This document shows, one piece after another, positions 54,123-64,000 of a DNA stretch of 64,000 bases; the stretch's first letter is position 1; every line of letters starts with the position of its first letter. A model generated the notes under the pieces. It was not told where the DNA came from and ran no database searches. It saw only the letters and a list, made by a program, of their open reading frames with translations. Source of the stretch: Endomychus coccineus (Eukaryota > Arthropoda > Insecta > Coleoptera > Endomychidae). The stretch covers positions 164,522,388 through 164,586,387 of the forward strand of contig OY294068.1 of the NCBI GenBank assembly GCA_958510875.1, in the 5' to 3' direction. The position numbers and the translations under genes are program-made.

Positions 54123-55093
54123 TACCGGGATATCAAAAATTATCTTGGTCAAGGGTGGTTGTGGAATCTAAAACGTGTGTCTTACTTTACATTTGAAATA
54201 ATTATGTCATAATTAATTTGAAGTTTCTAAAAGTGTGAAATTTCGCAATTTTATACGAATATTGTAACACTCAGAATTCTTTAGCGCTTTGGACTCCGGG
54301 ATTTTCACGTGGCCTATCGAAATTATAAGGTTCGAATTATCTAAAAACATAATTGCATGAACGCCAGACGTCCTATGTAATTAGCTACGAACGAAATCAT
54401 TTTGATATATACCTCGAGGAGATCGATGCGCGTAAGTTAGAGTTTGTACATTTTACCTCGGTCTTGTTAATGTGGGGCCGTTTCTTACCCCGTGCGACCG
54501 GCGCCAGTTGTAATAAAGTGTTTTCGGCTATGGGCCGCTAGCTATTACCCGCTTCGTGTTTATTTTAGTCGCGAGAAAATTCCCTTTGGTACGTCGCAGG
54601 TTAGACGAGCGTAGCTGAGATCTGAGAATAGCTCAAACCGTTTTAATTAAATTTTCCTATTTAATGGACATTTATCGAAAAAAGAAGGGCCGTCGGGCAT
54701 GGTCCGATACTAAATCTAACTAAAAGGAGCGAAAACGGCACGCGAAAAGTCGTCGTAAAACCATATTAGGTACAACCTGTTTGCACTTCTATAACTCGCC
54801 TGCTACGGGCTTCTCACGTGAACGTCATTCGATTTACGGAAAATCAACTATTTCAAAACAGTTTTTGACCTGGATTGTGGCTATCACGACCTCTGAAAAG
54901 GTTCAAAGTTAACATAATTATTTCCTAATTTGTAGTTCATTATTGTTTCACAACTGAAATAAATAGGTATGAAATTTGTAGGTTATTGGTGATATCAGTG
55001 TGACAGTGACATACTTATTTCAAACGTAAAGTCAGACACACGTTTTAGATTCCACAACCACCCTTGACCAAGATAATTTCTGATATCCCGGTA
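54123..55093. mobile_element. TIR element J, ~970 bp
   Basis: 'taccgggatatcaaaaatta' at the left is mirrored at the right, and ~90 bp are inverted, including 'ggtcaagggtggttgtgga'. The flanks allow a TA target duplication if the ends are CCGGGATATC. The interior is relatively GC-rich and contains 'cacgtggcctatcgaaatta', shared with insertion G. A 62-codon ORF at 54353 is of unknown meaning. Confidence 0.65.
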
Positions 55094-57179
55094 TATCATA
55101 TTTCTTGGGAGTGCTTGTGGGAAGCTTAATCAATATCAACGATGATGGTTATGTTTCTTCTAAAGTCACTAAAAGTGAAAATTCAAACTAATGGTGGAAG
55201 TTGTTTTCATACATCTCACCATTATGATCGACATCCTTTGATTCAGGAAGTTCTTTTGATACATCTTACCATTATGATCGACATCATTTGTTTTTGAAGA
55301 AAACATTAGCTAGTTCTTCACTAGGAATAAGACCTGTTGTATAATCAGAATGATGTACCTACGATACACATTGTTCATCCTTTTCACAGTTTTAGTGCTA
55401 GAATCTTGCCAGGAATGAACGACAGTACCATATTCGAAGATCCGTGTCCCGTTGAGATAAACAAATAGACGTATTTACAAATTCATTTTTCAGTTTAATA
55501 TATACTAATGTAAGAAAATGTGGGTACGCATTTGGCAATTCACTCAGCACACGACGTAAATGGATGTAGAACGTAGAATTGCAGTTCTGGGAAGAATTGG
55601 TTTTGTATTTTTGAAGTTTAATTCTATTTAAATTCAGATTCACAATAAATATATGAACTGTCAAGTCCATTCAAGGAATCTACGAATTATAGGTATAGGC
55701 AACTCTGTGATGTCTTCCCAACTGTAATAATGAAATATACCTTGTTTGACGAAGATAGCGGGGCGGCACTCACTTAAGGAAATTGCTGGTTGTAAAAATA
55801 ACCAAGTATGACGTCATATCTTTCTTAACCTAAATGAACCCTAGTAGTATTCAATTTTACAATATGTATCGAGTTTCCTTTTACGTAGTAAATGTTGAAA
55901 CTATAGATCGGTCCTTGATTCATTTAACGCTTTTCTAACAATTTCCTGAACAAGATACTTTGTATCTGTTTCTTCGAAATATTTTTAACTCTTTTGTTCT
56001 CATTTTATATTATAATTACTGCATTTTGTACTTGCATGATTCCATGGTAGGAACAAGAAATTCTTCTTCCTATAAATACGATAACAGTAGTTATAACAAT
56101 CATTATATCGAATACTCATCAGAGTGTGATCTACAATTTATCAATTATTATTAAAAATGAAAGTGTATTAATTGTGTTGGTAAGTGTAAAATAGGTTAGT
56201 ATTCAAGTGATCGGCATTTGGAACGTTTTATTTTACATGAAGTATGTGGCTAAGACTGGTGAGTAATGTTTATTCAAAATCAATTGAAATCACTTTTTGA
56301 AATAATATCATCAAGCGAAAATGTCAGTATTTTCAAAATGAACAATTCTGTTTATCAATATTCAATTCAATCAATTGAATTATTTGACTGTTTACTTTCT
56401 TGAAAGTGGTAACTAGTCATATTTATAAATCAGTGTGTAATCAAACTCCATGCATACTAACATTTGTTTCTTGAATGAGACACGCTATATTTTTACGGTT
56501 CCTCGTGAGTCATAGGAGCGGAATGTTTCCACCATTCTTTGAGGAACCTAATACCTAACTAGTTAACACTGCTAAATATAATGATCTAAAAACGGAAATA
56601 GGGGTATTCCAATGTTGAGCAATGCTCATATACCTTCTAAATAATGTATTTTCAATTGCAACTCAATATTGCTTGGATCAAAAGTTGGAAGAAATGAAGA
56701 GTAGGCCATAACAAACAATCAAATAATAATGGTAGAAAAGAGTTCGGGAATGAAATATGTTGTAATCTGTAAGTTTTTATACTAAGTTACATACTCATTC
56801 AATTCATCTGATCAAAATTTTCATGTTTAAAATCTTGATAACGAAGGTAGTTTGTTATTAATTTACCGCTAATGGTGCAATAGAGAAGAAACTACTACAG
56901 GGGTATTAAATTAGGCAAACTATTAAAAAAATTGCAACTTCTCATTAAAGCAATATACCAGTCCATTCTGAATGTTCACGTAATGAATAAAATACTTCGG
57001 AATTAACTTAGAAAAATAGCCCTGAACTCAATTTGTCTACAGATTAATAACATTACCAGATGATATCGTATATCCAGTATATTTAGTTAAACAGTCACAA
57101 ACAGTAACTCAATTTTCTAAAAACCGAAATAAAAATGCCTCAAAAACAACGAATAATCCATATATTGATAAATATAAAT
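55094..57179. other. Mostly anonymous, with a 50-bp tandem duplication and a faint RT trace
   Basis: 'accattatgatcgacatc' recurs with a 50-bp period at 55197-55296. At ~55320-55460 the minus strand weakly resembles the EYGTVVHSW motif after a non-LTR RT. The rest has no feature. Confidence 0.35.
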
Positions 57180-57560
57180 TTAAAAAACAGGACTAGGGTC
57201 AGTTCCAGTGTATGGTTAATTACGCGAATCACCTATTTCAAAATTAACATAATTTCTCCCTAAATCCCGATATTTTACATGTTTAGGAAGAAGGTCATAA
57301 ACTCAATACTGTAGAATCAACAGAAATTTCAAAATATCAGAAATAATAGACAGTAGCCTGATAACAAAAGACCAAATCAATACATATAATCCACTAGCCA
57401 AACCATTGTATACTCCATGCCTGAATCAGTACCACGTTAATATTGATTTATGATATTTGAAGGCATTTACATTTAGCTTTAGTTGACAACTTCACTAATT
57501 GAAAATGCCACAGTGGTTAGGAATAATTGAAAATTAAATGTTTGTTTTCAACAAAAAATC
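57180..57560 (+). pseudogene. Degraded PLE C-terminal region
   Basis: 'attacgcgaatcacctattt' and 'taaatcccgatattttacat' align with 15550-15610 (PLE GIY-YIG tail). In shifting frames it reads NTVESTEISKYQ and KDQINTYNPLA. It is heavily decayed. Confidence 0.45.
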
Positions 57561-57764
57561 TTCATCGTGGTGTATAAATATAGTATTTTCCGATGAAGCT
57601 ACAGAAGATATTAATATTTTCAGAAAATTGAATAGAATATTCTAATCAATTCAAATGTTGTTTTGTGAATATTTCAAATCATTAGCATCTGATTCAGCGT
57701 AAACAGCGGAGATGATTTGATGATAAAATTAAAATAAATCTAGGAAATAAATAAAACTTAGAAA

Positions 57765-58350
57765 TATTTGCATTTTCGAACAATTACATGAAATTTATAA
57801 GGAGAATTCGAATAATAACGTCTTTCCATTGTTGAAATTACTCAGAGGGACGAGAATTTGCTATGTAAGCCTCGTTATTGTCTTAGACATTTTTTAAATA
57901 AATAATGCCAGGAAATATTTGTATTTTCTAACAATTCCATGGAATTTATAAGATGAATTCGGATAATAACGTCTTTCTATTGTTGAAATTACTTGAGGAT
58001 GCCGAGCATTTGTTATGTTAGCTTTGTTATTGTTTTAGACATTTTTGAAATGAATAAAACCAGGAAATATTTGTATTTTCGAAAAAATCCATGAAATTTA
58101 TAAGTAAAATTTTAATAATAACGTCTTTCTATTGCTGAAATTACGTGCTGAGCATTTGTTATGTAAGCTTTGTGATTGTTTTAGACATTTTTTGAATAAA
58201 TAAGACCAGGAAATATTCATATTTTAGGACAATTCCATGAAATTTATAAGTAGAATTCAAATAATAACGTTTATCTATTGCTAAAATTACGTGCTGAGCA
58301 TTTGTTATATAAGCTTTGTTATTGTTTTAGAAATTTTTTGAAATAAATGT
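57765..58350. repeat. Tandem satellite, ~147-bp unit, four copies
   Basis: 'gaaatattTgtattttcgaa', 'catgaaatttataag', 'aataataacgtctttctatt' and 'ttattgttttagacattttt' recur in order, starting near 57768, 57912, 58061 and 58207. Units differ by substitutions and small indels. Bases 57561-57764 and 58351-58837 hold nothing recognisable. Confidence 0.85.
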
Positions 58351-58837
58351 ATAGTTTTCGAAATTTCTGTTATCATTCAGGATTGTAGAAAGGATTCTGT
58401 CGATTAGTTCTTGAATTCCATCAAATTATATAAAAATACCAATACTTGTGAATCCTGGTCATCTCTGGTATATTAATTTCGAGATTTCACAGAAAAACAC
58501 TCAATAAAACAAATTTAACGCTAATTAGTTTTCATGAATACAACAAGATTCAACTAAATATTGACATGTTTGATCTTCAGTGCGTTTTTGTTTCTGAAGA
58601 AGACACTATCAAAACATAACTTTCGGTTTGTATGTGATAAATGTAGAAAAATCAACTAAGTAACTATTCACTGTCAACAGCTTTTCAATAGGGTATTCAT
58701 CAGCTTGATCTGATTGAGCTGCTTCTCTTTTCAAATAAATTGTATAATTATAGGTAGGTAGATCTTTATTTCGGCAGTCATTATTATAGATCAGTACGAA
58801 ATAATCACCTTTATCCACTAATAATACTATTAAAGTA

Positions 58838-58876
58838 TTAAGGTCCTTTCAGCTACCAAGTAGCCATCATCAGATT
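58838..58876 (-). ncRNA. Hammerhead motif of PLE relic
   Basis: On the minus strand: CUGAUGA, stem II GCTAC-TTG-GTAGC, GAAA, then AGG/CCU and U. The core is intact. Stem I is weak, so activity is uncertain. It lies just downstream of the PLE coding relic, as expected. Confidence 0.65.
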
Positions 58877-59270
58877 AAATTAGATTAGAAAACAAATTGT
58901 ATTTGTTGTTAATAATGCAAACTTCAGGAGATAAATATGAATTCAATGAATTGGTTTTTCGCTTATACATTTCGATTCCTTCTAAATTAACTAGATATTT
59001 GTCCGTACTGTATTTTGAAAGTGATAAACTTTCTTGATGGTGTAACCTGTATTTGAAATATGTTCTGCTAATGCTGATAAAAATATTCCTTCTAGTTTGA
59101 CCCACATAGCATTTTGAATACGATTTGATTTGTCGAAATCGGGAACTTTGTCGAATATATTGCCTAAATGGTTATTTAGCTTGTTCTTGCATGTATAAAT
59201 AGGTTTTATTGCAAATTTAGAAAACAAACTATGGCATTCATTGATAATTGAAGGACTGTATTGTATTGTG
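58875..59270 (-). pseudogene. PLE GIY-YIG relic
   Basis: The minus strand reads FAIKPIYTCKNKLNNHLGNI, FDKVPDFDKS, MWVKLEGIF, SALAEHISNTGYTIKKV and SLNSYLSPE. It is collinear with P5 but uninterrupted. Two frame changes disrupt the nuclease core. Confidence 0.7.
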
Positions 59271-59850
59271 TTGGGGATGTTTGCACTTTGTGAACTAAGA
59301 TCTGTTGTCTCCCCTTCTGCTGCTGTACCCTTCTGGATATCTCAGCGGCTATACTAGTTTTTCCAACCTTGTGGCTTCAAGAATATTCAGTATGTCCGAT
59401 GGCTTCGCGTTAGGTGAGTCTATCTCTTCTATTTGGTATGCCCAAGGTATTCAGGGATGAGATCTTCTGTCGTCTAATTCTTTTCCAAGTTCTTCCAGTA
59501 TCGTGCTGGCGCTTATCCCGCAGCAGGGTTAATGTCCTACAAATGATGTTTCGGCCCTTTTTTTGTAGTCTGCTTTTTTGTTTCCCTCCACCCCGGTGTG
59601 TCCCGGAACCCATAGGAGGGTAGCTGCGTGTTTCTTGCCTACTTCATCTTTGTAAGTATTCCCAGACCATGTTGAAGCTGATTACGTGGGGCCTCAGCGC
59701 GTTGATGGCTGCTTGACTAACTGACATGATGACTATTTTCTGTCTACGGAGGTCTTTTTCTATGTTGAACTGAATACATTTTCCTATAGCGTGGATATCC
59801 GCTTGGAAAAATCTTGAGGATTTGCCTAAGCTAATGGAAGCATGATGAGT
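59271..59850 (-). pseudogene. R1-like RNase H domain relic
   Basis: In shifting minus-strand frames: AIGKCIQFNIEKDLR, SQAAINALRPHVISFNMVWE, ATLLWVPGHTGVEGNKKADY (~59620-59560), SFVGH.PCCGISASTILEEL and IPWAYQIEEIDSPNAKPSDI. This is the C-terminal RNase H of an R1/I-type element. 59851-60599 is anonymous. Confidence 0.6.
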
Positions 59851-60599
59851 GAAACTTTTAATTTCATTAAATCATTTGAAAATAATTGGCTGTCGTTTGG
59901 TTTGTTTCTCTCCATTTTCTCATTTTGGTTAGAAATTGACTATTACTTATCGAAGATTTGTTGTAGCCATTGTCCGTGGCTATTTGCTAAAGCTTCAAAA
60001 CTTTGTTGTTATAATTTCCCTGCTTGAGGGAACATTTAATGATCTATGAGAAGGGCTATTGAATGGAGCTATCGATGTACATGGAATATATCTACTCGTT
60101 TGAATAGGTTTACTGTATACGAATTCCAAATGGTGACCACCTTTGACAATAATAATGTCATAAATGGAAGGTGGTTATTGCTTTCTGATTCTACATTGAA
60201 TTTAATTGAATCAAATTGGTTATCAAGCGGGTTCTAAAAACCACGTAGATCAAAATCTTTACTTAAAATGTGAAAATATCTTTTGGAAACTTTTTGCATT
60301 TAATTTTAAGTTTCAAGTTGGCTTAGAAAAATATTGGCCAGGAAAGATTGCCCGTTGCACATGCGCTTGATTGTATACTTAGAAATTTTTGTTGAAAGTC
60401 AAATAATTTTGCTCCATACATATAAATGTAAGGATCAAACGTTCTGAATAGTTTGTATCGGGAATATCAATATTTAAAAAGACATGCTTATGATTTAGAG
60501 ATTGGGATGTTTGTGAACACAAACAATATCAAATGGAACTAGTGTATCACCAGGTTCAAATTTGAGATTTTCCAAAGAATTATAACAACGTGGAGAAAC

Positions 60600-61010
60600 T
60601 TCGGCAACTAGCGACGGATGATGGTTTCGACAAATCTTTGCTAAATAAGTTAATTTCTAACAAAAACGGAAAATGAAACTTAATCAAGTAACCCAATCAG
60701 AGCTTTCACTTTCAAATAATTCAATGAAATTCAAAAGTTCCACCTATCCTTCAATTATCAATAGATTCCATAATTTGTTTCCTACATTTGAAATAAAACC
60801 CATTTATAGATGCAAGGACAAGATGGAAAACAGTTAAGGCAATATCTTTGACTTGTAAGTTGGATTCAAAATTCTATGTGGGTCGAACTAGAGGGAATAT
60901 TTTAACCCGTTATGAAGAACATTCAGCCCAAATGAAGAAGAATAATAAAACAGGTCATACCATTGAACTAAAAAGTTCACTACTTTTGAAATCTAGGTAG
61001 GATAGGATAG
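60600..61010 (+). pseudogene. PLE GIY-YIG relic
   Basis: The plus strand reads TCKLDSKFYVGRTRGNILTR, YEEHSAQMKKNNKTGHTIEL and KSSLLLK, preceded by FEIKPIYRCKDKMEN. It belongs to the same PLE group as P5. One frame change precedes the nuclease. Confidence 0.65.
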
Positions 61011-61189
61011 AATAAAAAATAGATTAAAAAGTTTTTTACTTAAATATAAAATTTTTCTTTACTCCTCATAAACAAAAAATATAAAATTAGATGAAATTAC
61101 TGAAAAATATTTAAATTAAATAATATTGTTTTTATGTATCTCAAATATTCAAATAATCACTGACATTATGTGAATCTAAGTAAAACAGT

Positions 61190-62520
61190 AAGTCTTTGAA
61201 TTTTTTTTAACTTTTTCACTTGTAGCTTTTTAATATTATTGGAAACTTCATTATAAAGTTTAGTACACATTATATAGTAAGGATGATGTATAATAATAAT
61301 AGTTAATATTGATTCAAATTCAAAAATGCTTCTACATGAGAGTAAATATGACACTCCGTATATTATGCTCATTAGCCGTTTCTGAATTATGAATTCTTTT
61401 TATATTTTCAAGTTTACCTCCCCATATATGGAACCAAATCTAGCTGTATATTTGCAAATTATACTGCTCTTATAGGTGGTTCCTTTAGGTACTCTGATAC
61501 AACACGCATTTCATAACATATTTTGTATTTTCCATTCCGGTATTCAATATGCGATGACCACTCTAGATATTCATCAATGTATATACTTCGACATTTTGTT
61601 CTGTCGTGCAATAAAAAAGTATTTTGTTCTACTTCGAACAATTCTGATTTCTCTTACCTACTTAGTTTCGTTTTGAAAGACACTTTTTTCTTTATTCAAA
61701 AACAACTTGTTATTCTCGAACCTGCCAATACTATTTGCAAGAAAGGTTTTATATTTTCTACTAATTAATACAAAATTCTCGGGAAATAGGTCACATTAAC
61801 ACATATATTTTTACCCTCGTATATGTGTATATATGTGTTAATGTGACCTATTTCCCGAGAATTTTGTATTAATTCATACGTAGATCAAGAATCTTTATTA
61901 TATTTTCTACCAAGTCATGAATCTCCATACCTCCTACAACCAAATTTGCATCGTCTGCATATGTTATACCAAAAAGTGAATTCTCGATTTCAAAATGTAT
62001 GTCATTTATAAAGGTAATGAGCAAAATAGGTCCCAAAATAATTTCATGTGGAATTCCTACTATTTTTTGCAAAGTTTCTGATTTGTAGCAAGTTCCGTTC
62101 TTTCTAATTAGTACCTTTGTTTTCTTTTACTCACCTAAGAATCAGGTCAGTTCAGAGATTTTCCTCTTATCCCATATAATTCCAAATTAATTAGCAGAAA
62201 ATCCCTATCTAATCAATCATATGCTTTCGGAAGATTCAAAAATATTTCCACATCCACTTTATCCCTTTTCAGGTGTCTCAAAATTGCCTGCATGAACTGG
62301 AAAACTGCTGTTTGAGTTGATCCGTTTTTGAGATACCCATGCTGATAAGTCGAGAAAATTCCACATTCTTTCATGAAATGTAATATCTTTTCACACTTAA
62401 CCATTTCGAACAACTTTGGGAAACCTGGCAGTAGGCTGATCGGTCTAGAGTCGACTAACAATTCTTAATTCCCCTTATGAAGTGGAATTTCCTACAGCTA
62501 ACTTCAACTGATGAGGGAAC
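61190..62520 (-). pseudogene. Non-LTR reverse transcriptase, split by a palindrome
   Basis: Minus-strand motifs in order: SRPISLLPGFPKLFEMV and CGIFSTYQHGYLKNGSTQTA with DVEIFLNLPKAYD (62461-62213), VGIPHEIILGPILLITFIND and GITYADDANLVVGG (62060-61930, catalytic YADD), then a palindrome at 61763-61874, then IYIDEYLEWSSHIEY (~61580) and KLYNEVSNNIKKLQVKKLKK (~61250). It is a Jockey/I-like RT with a few frame breaks. Confidence 0.75.
61763..61874. repeat. 112-bp palindrome built from PLE P3 terminal sequence
   Basis: Perfect ~46-bp arms. The 29 bp from 'aattctcgggaaatagg' through 'tcacattaacac' are identical to both outer ends of the PLE pair at 19402-19430 and 22943-22971. There is no ribozyme or coding sequence between the arms. 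Confidence 0.9.
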
Positions 62521-62759
62521 ATACCTTCTCTTAGTGAGTTATTTATTAAGAAACATGTAAATCTGATTATTACTGGAATACTGTATTCAACCAATAGTCG
62601 AGTCAAATAGGTATTAAAACAGGCCGACTTACAAAATCGTTAGATATGGACCGATTTTGAAGAAACAAAGTGCATTCGATTCATGATGACGTCTAGAAAA
62701 AAGCTTACCGGTTAGTTTTTTGTGTAAATTTGTTATTAATTTTTTAAACAAAAAATTGA

Positions 62760-63110
62760 CCAATTTCCTGGCTAATTATTGGGAAAATTTAGTGGGGGTA
62801 CTCGGGGTCGCTGATTGCGATTCTGAACTCAGATTGGCCAAAATCGATCTTCCCAGCTAGTAATTGGCCAGTTTAATTGGCCAAAATTGTTCATTTTTTC
62901 TTGATTTCACCGCAAATAGACAGGAAAGGTTACTCGGGGGTTTTCGTAGTCGCTGAGTACGATTCTGAAGTCAAATTGTCCAAAATTGAACTCCTCAGCT
63001 GGTAATTGGCAGGTTTAATGAGACAAAATTGACCATTTCCAAAATTTCATCAAAACTAACCAGAAATCCTCAGTTAGGGGTTGTGGAGGTTGTTGTTTTA
63101 TGTTAAATGT
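62760..63110. repeat. Two subterminal units of the TAGT-family type
   Basis: 'actcggggtcgctgattgcg' (~62800) and 'ttttcgtagtcgctgagtac' (~62940) repeat with ~140-bp spacing, each followed by 'attctgaa.tca.att..ccaaaattg'. The CGCTGA.(C/G)A motif resembles the repeats of elements C and D. They lie upstream of the second XPG/CXC relic, but element ends were not found. Confidence 0.55.
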
Positions 63111-63469
63111 TTAAAAAGTTGTTAGAAGGGGGTCGTTACTAATTTAAATCAGAAACAGAATCGAATTCTTATTTTTTAATTTTTTAATTTTAAATAAATT
63201 CCCGCTCATCTAAAATTTTTTTCTGTCTTCTCTACTCAGTCTTTTCATATTCCACACAGCATCAATCACGTATATTATGGACATATACGTTCATTCAATA
63301 TTTTGATCTTAAAATTGCTGTTATCATCCTAAGAAATTGAAAGAGAGTACACCTATAAATAAAACAACACATTTTTGAATAAATATTATTTCCATTGCTT
63401 AAATTATTTAACTAAACTTTGTATTTTCAAAATACAAATTTGTAAAAAGTAAAAAATAAGCTAAGGAAG

Positions 63470-63926
63470 AAATTGTCGACTTATCGTCCTTACCACCAAC
63501 ACTGGATGCGTTTATGGAACATTTGAAAAGGGTTTATTTTCAAGTTCAAAGTTGGATTGGTGTATTAATTTTGAATCCAGAAGAGTGAGGATGGAAAAAG
63601 AAGACGGAGTCTTACATCCTGTAAAATTGAAATTGGATCCAATTCCTGAAGAGCTTTTGAATACAGTATCATGCTCATGCAAAAAGAAATGCGCGTCAAG
63701 CAGATGTGAATGTCGCAAAAAAAATATGAACTGTACTGTTGCTTGTGCAAATTGCATGGGAAATTGTAGTAACAATTTCAGTCTGATCAATCCAGTTTGA
63801 CCTGTAGATGTCGACGAAGACGATGACGATGATGAAGTAGATAATACCAATGAAGAAGACGGCATTGAAAATATTCAAACACGCAATGACAATTATTATG
63901 ATTATGATAGTGACGATGAAGATTGA
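63470..63926 (+). pseudogene. Second XPG/CXC-type gene, C-terminal relic
   Basis: The plus strand reads LSSLPPTLDAFMEHLKRVYF, QVQSWIGVLILNPEE, then TGA in place of the Trp codon and a frameshift, then KEDGVLHPVKLKLDPIPEEL, LNTVSCSCKKKCASSRCECR, KKNMNCTVACANCMGNC and an acidic Asp/Glu-rich tail ending in SDDED. It is collinear with 25780-26248 of element A (LPPT..A..H..RVY.QVQ.W.G, (D/E)WGWK, CXC, acid tail). The CXC cysteines are complete in this copy. The nuclease half is absent, and 63110-63469 shows no trace of it. Confidence 0.75.
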
Positions 63927-64000
63927 TTTCACTTGTACTTACTGAGATATACATTTTGTAAATAATATTCAATTGATTAAAAATATTGTAGATATGTATA

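Noticed and set aside
63696..63932. Minus-strand Ile/Val-rich ORF resembling a membrane protein
   Set aside because: Antisense of the Asp-rich GAC/GAT tail of the second XPG/CXC relic.

Overview
The window is AT-rich eukaryotic DNA, almost certainly from an insect and most likely a beetle. The evidence is two secreted glycine/tyrosine-rich cuticular-type genes with TATA + TCAGT core promoters, spliced secreted-protein exons with GT-AG introns, and a very high load of mariner, Penelope-like and non-LTR elements. I see no operon structure, bacterial gene order, rRNA, tRNA or CRISPR array. Most long open frames are relics of transposable elements (TEs) or their shadows.

Host genes are few. (i) A GYAG-repeat cuticular-like gene lies at 2195-2674 (-), and a shorter paralogue at 23021-23275 (+). 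(ii) A three-exon gene runs from 31217 to 47066 (+) and encodes a secreted protein of about 151 aa with an MltA-like 3D (double-psi beta-barrel) domain; its 4.4-kb and 11-kb introns are filled with TEs. (iii) Orphan signal-peptide exons sit at 11113 and 47346, and a possible two-exon 61-aa ORF at 49892-51388 lies inside a CACTA-like element. These last three are tentative.

Layout: 0.3-3 kb tandem repeats and the first cuticular gene; 3.1-8 kb two mariners and non-LTR pieces; 8.8-10.8 kb a CAGGGTGT-ended element carrying an endonuclease ORF; 11.6-14.5 kb a non-LTR relic split by a Penelope-like element (PLE) with a 14-bp target duplication; 15.4-18.2 kb an inverted PLE terminal repeat split by a mariner that is itself split by another element; 19.3-23.3 kb a head-to-head PLE pair between the promoter and the ORF of the second cuticular gene; 24.5-29 kb a cluster of elements with TAGT..ACTA ends and 3-bp target duplications, one carrying an XPG/FEN1-like nuclease plus CXC-domain protein; 31-47 kb the 3D-domain gene with its TE-filled introns; 47-64 kb more mariner, CACTA-like, PLE and non-LTR relics, a satellite array and a second damaged XPG/CXC gene.

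The two most interesting systems are these. First, a transposon family defined here by TAGT termini, 3-bp target duplications, subterminal GCTGAACACGAT repeats and a nuclease+CXC protein (five elements with both ends visible, one nested in another). Second, a set of PLEs that carry hammerhead ribozyme motifs and repeatedly generate palindromes, one of which separates a cuticular gene from its promoter.
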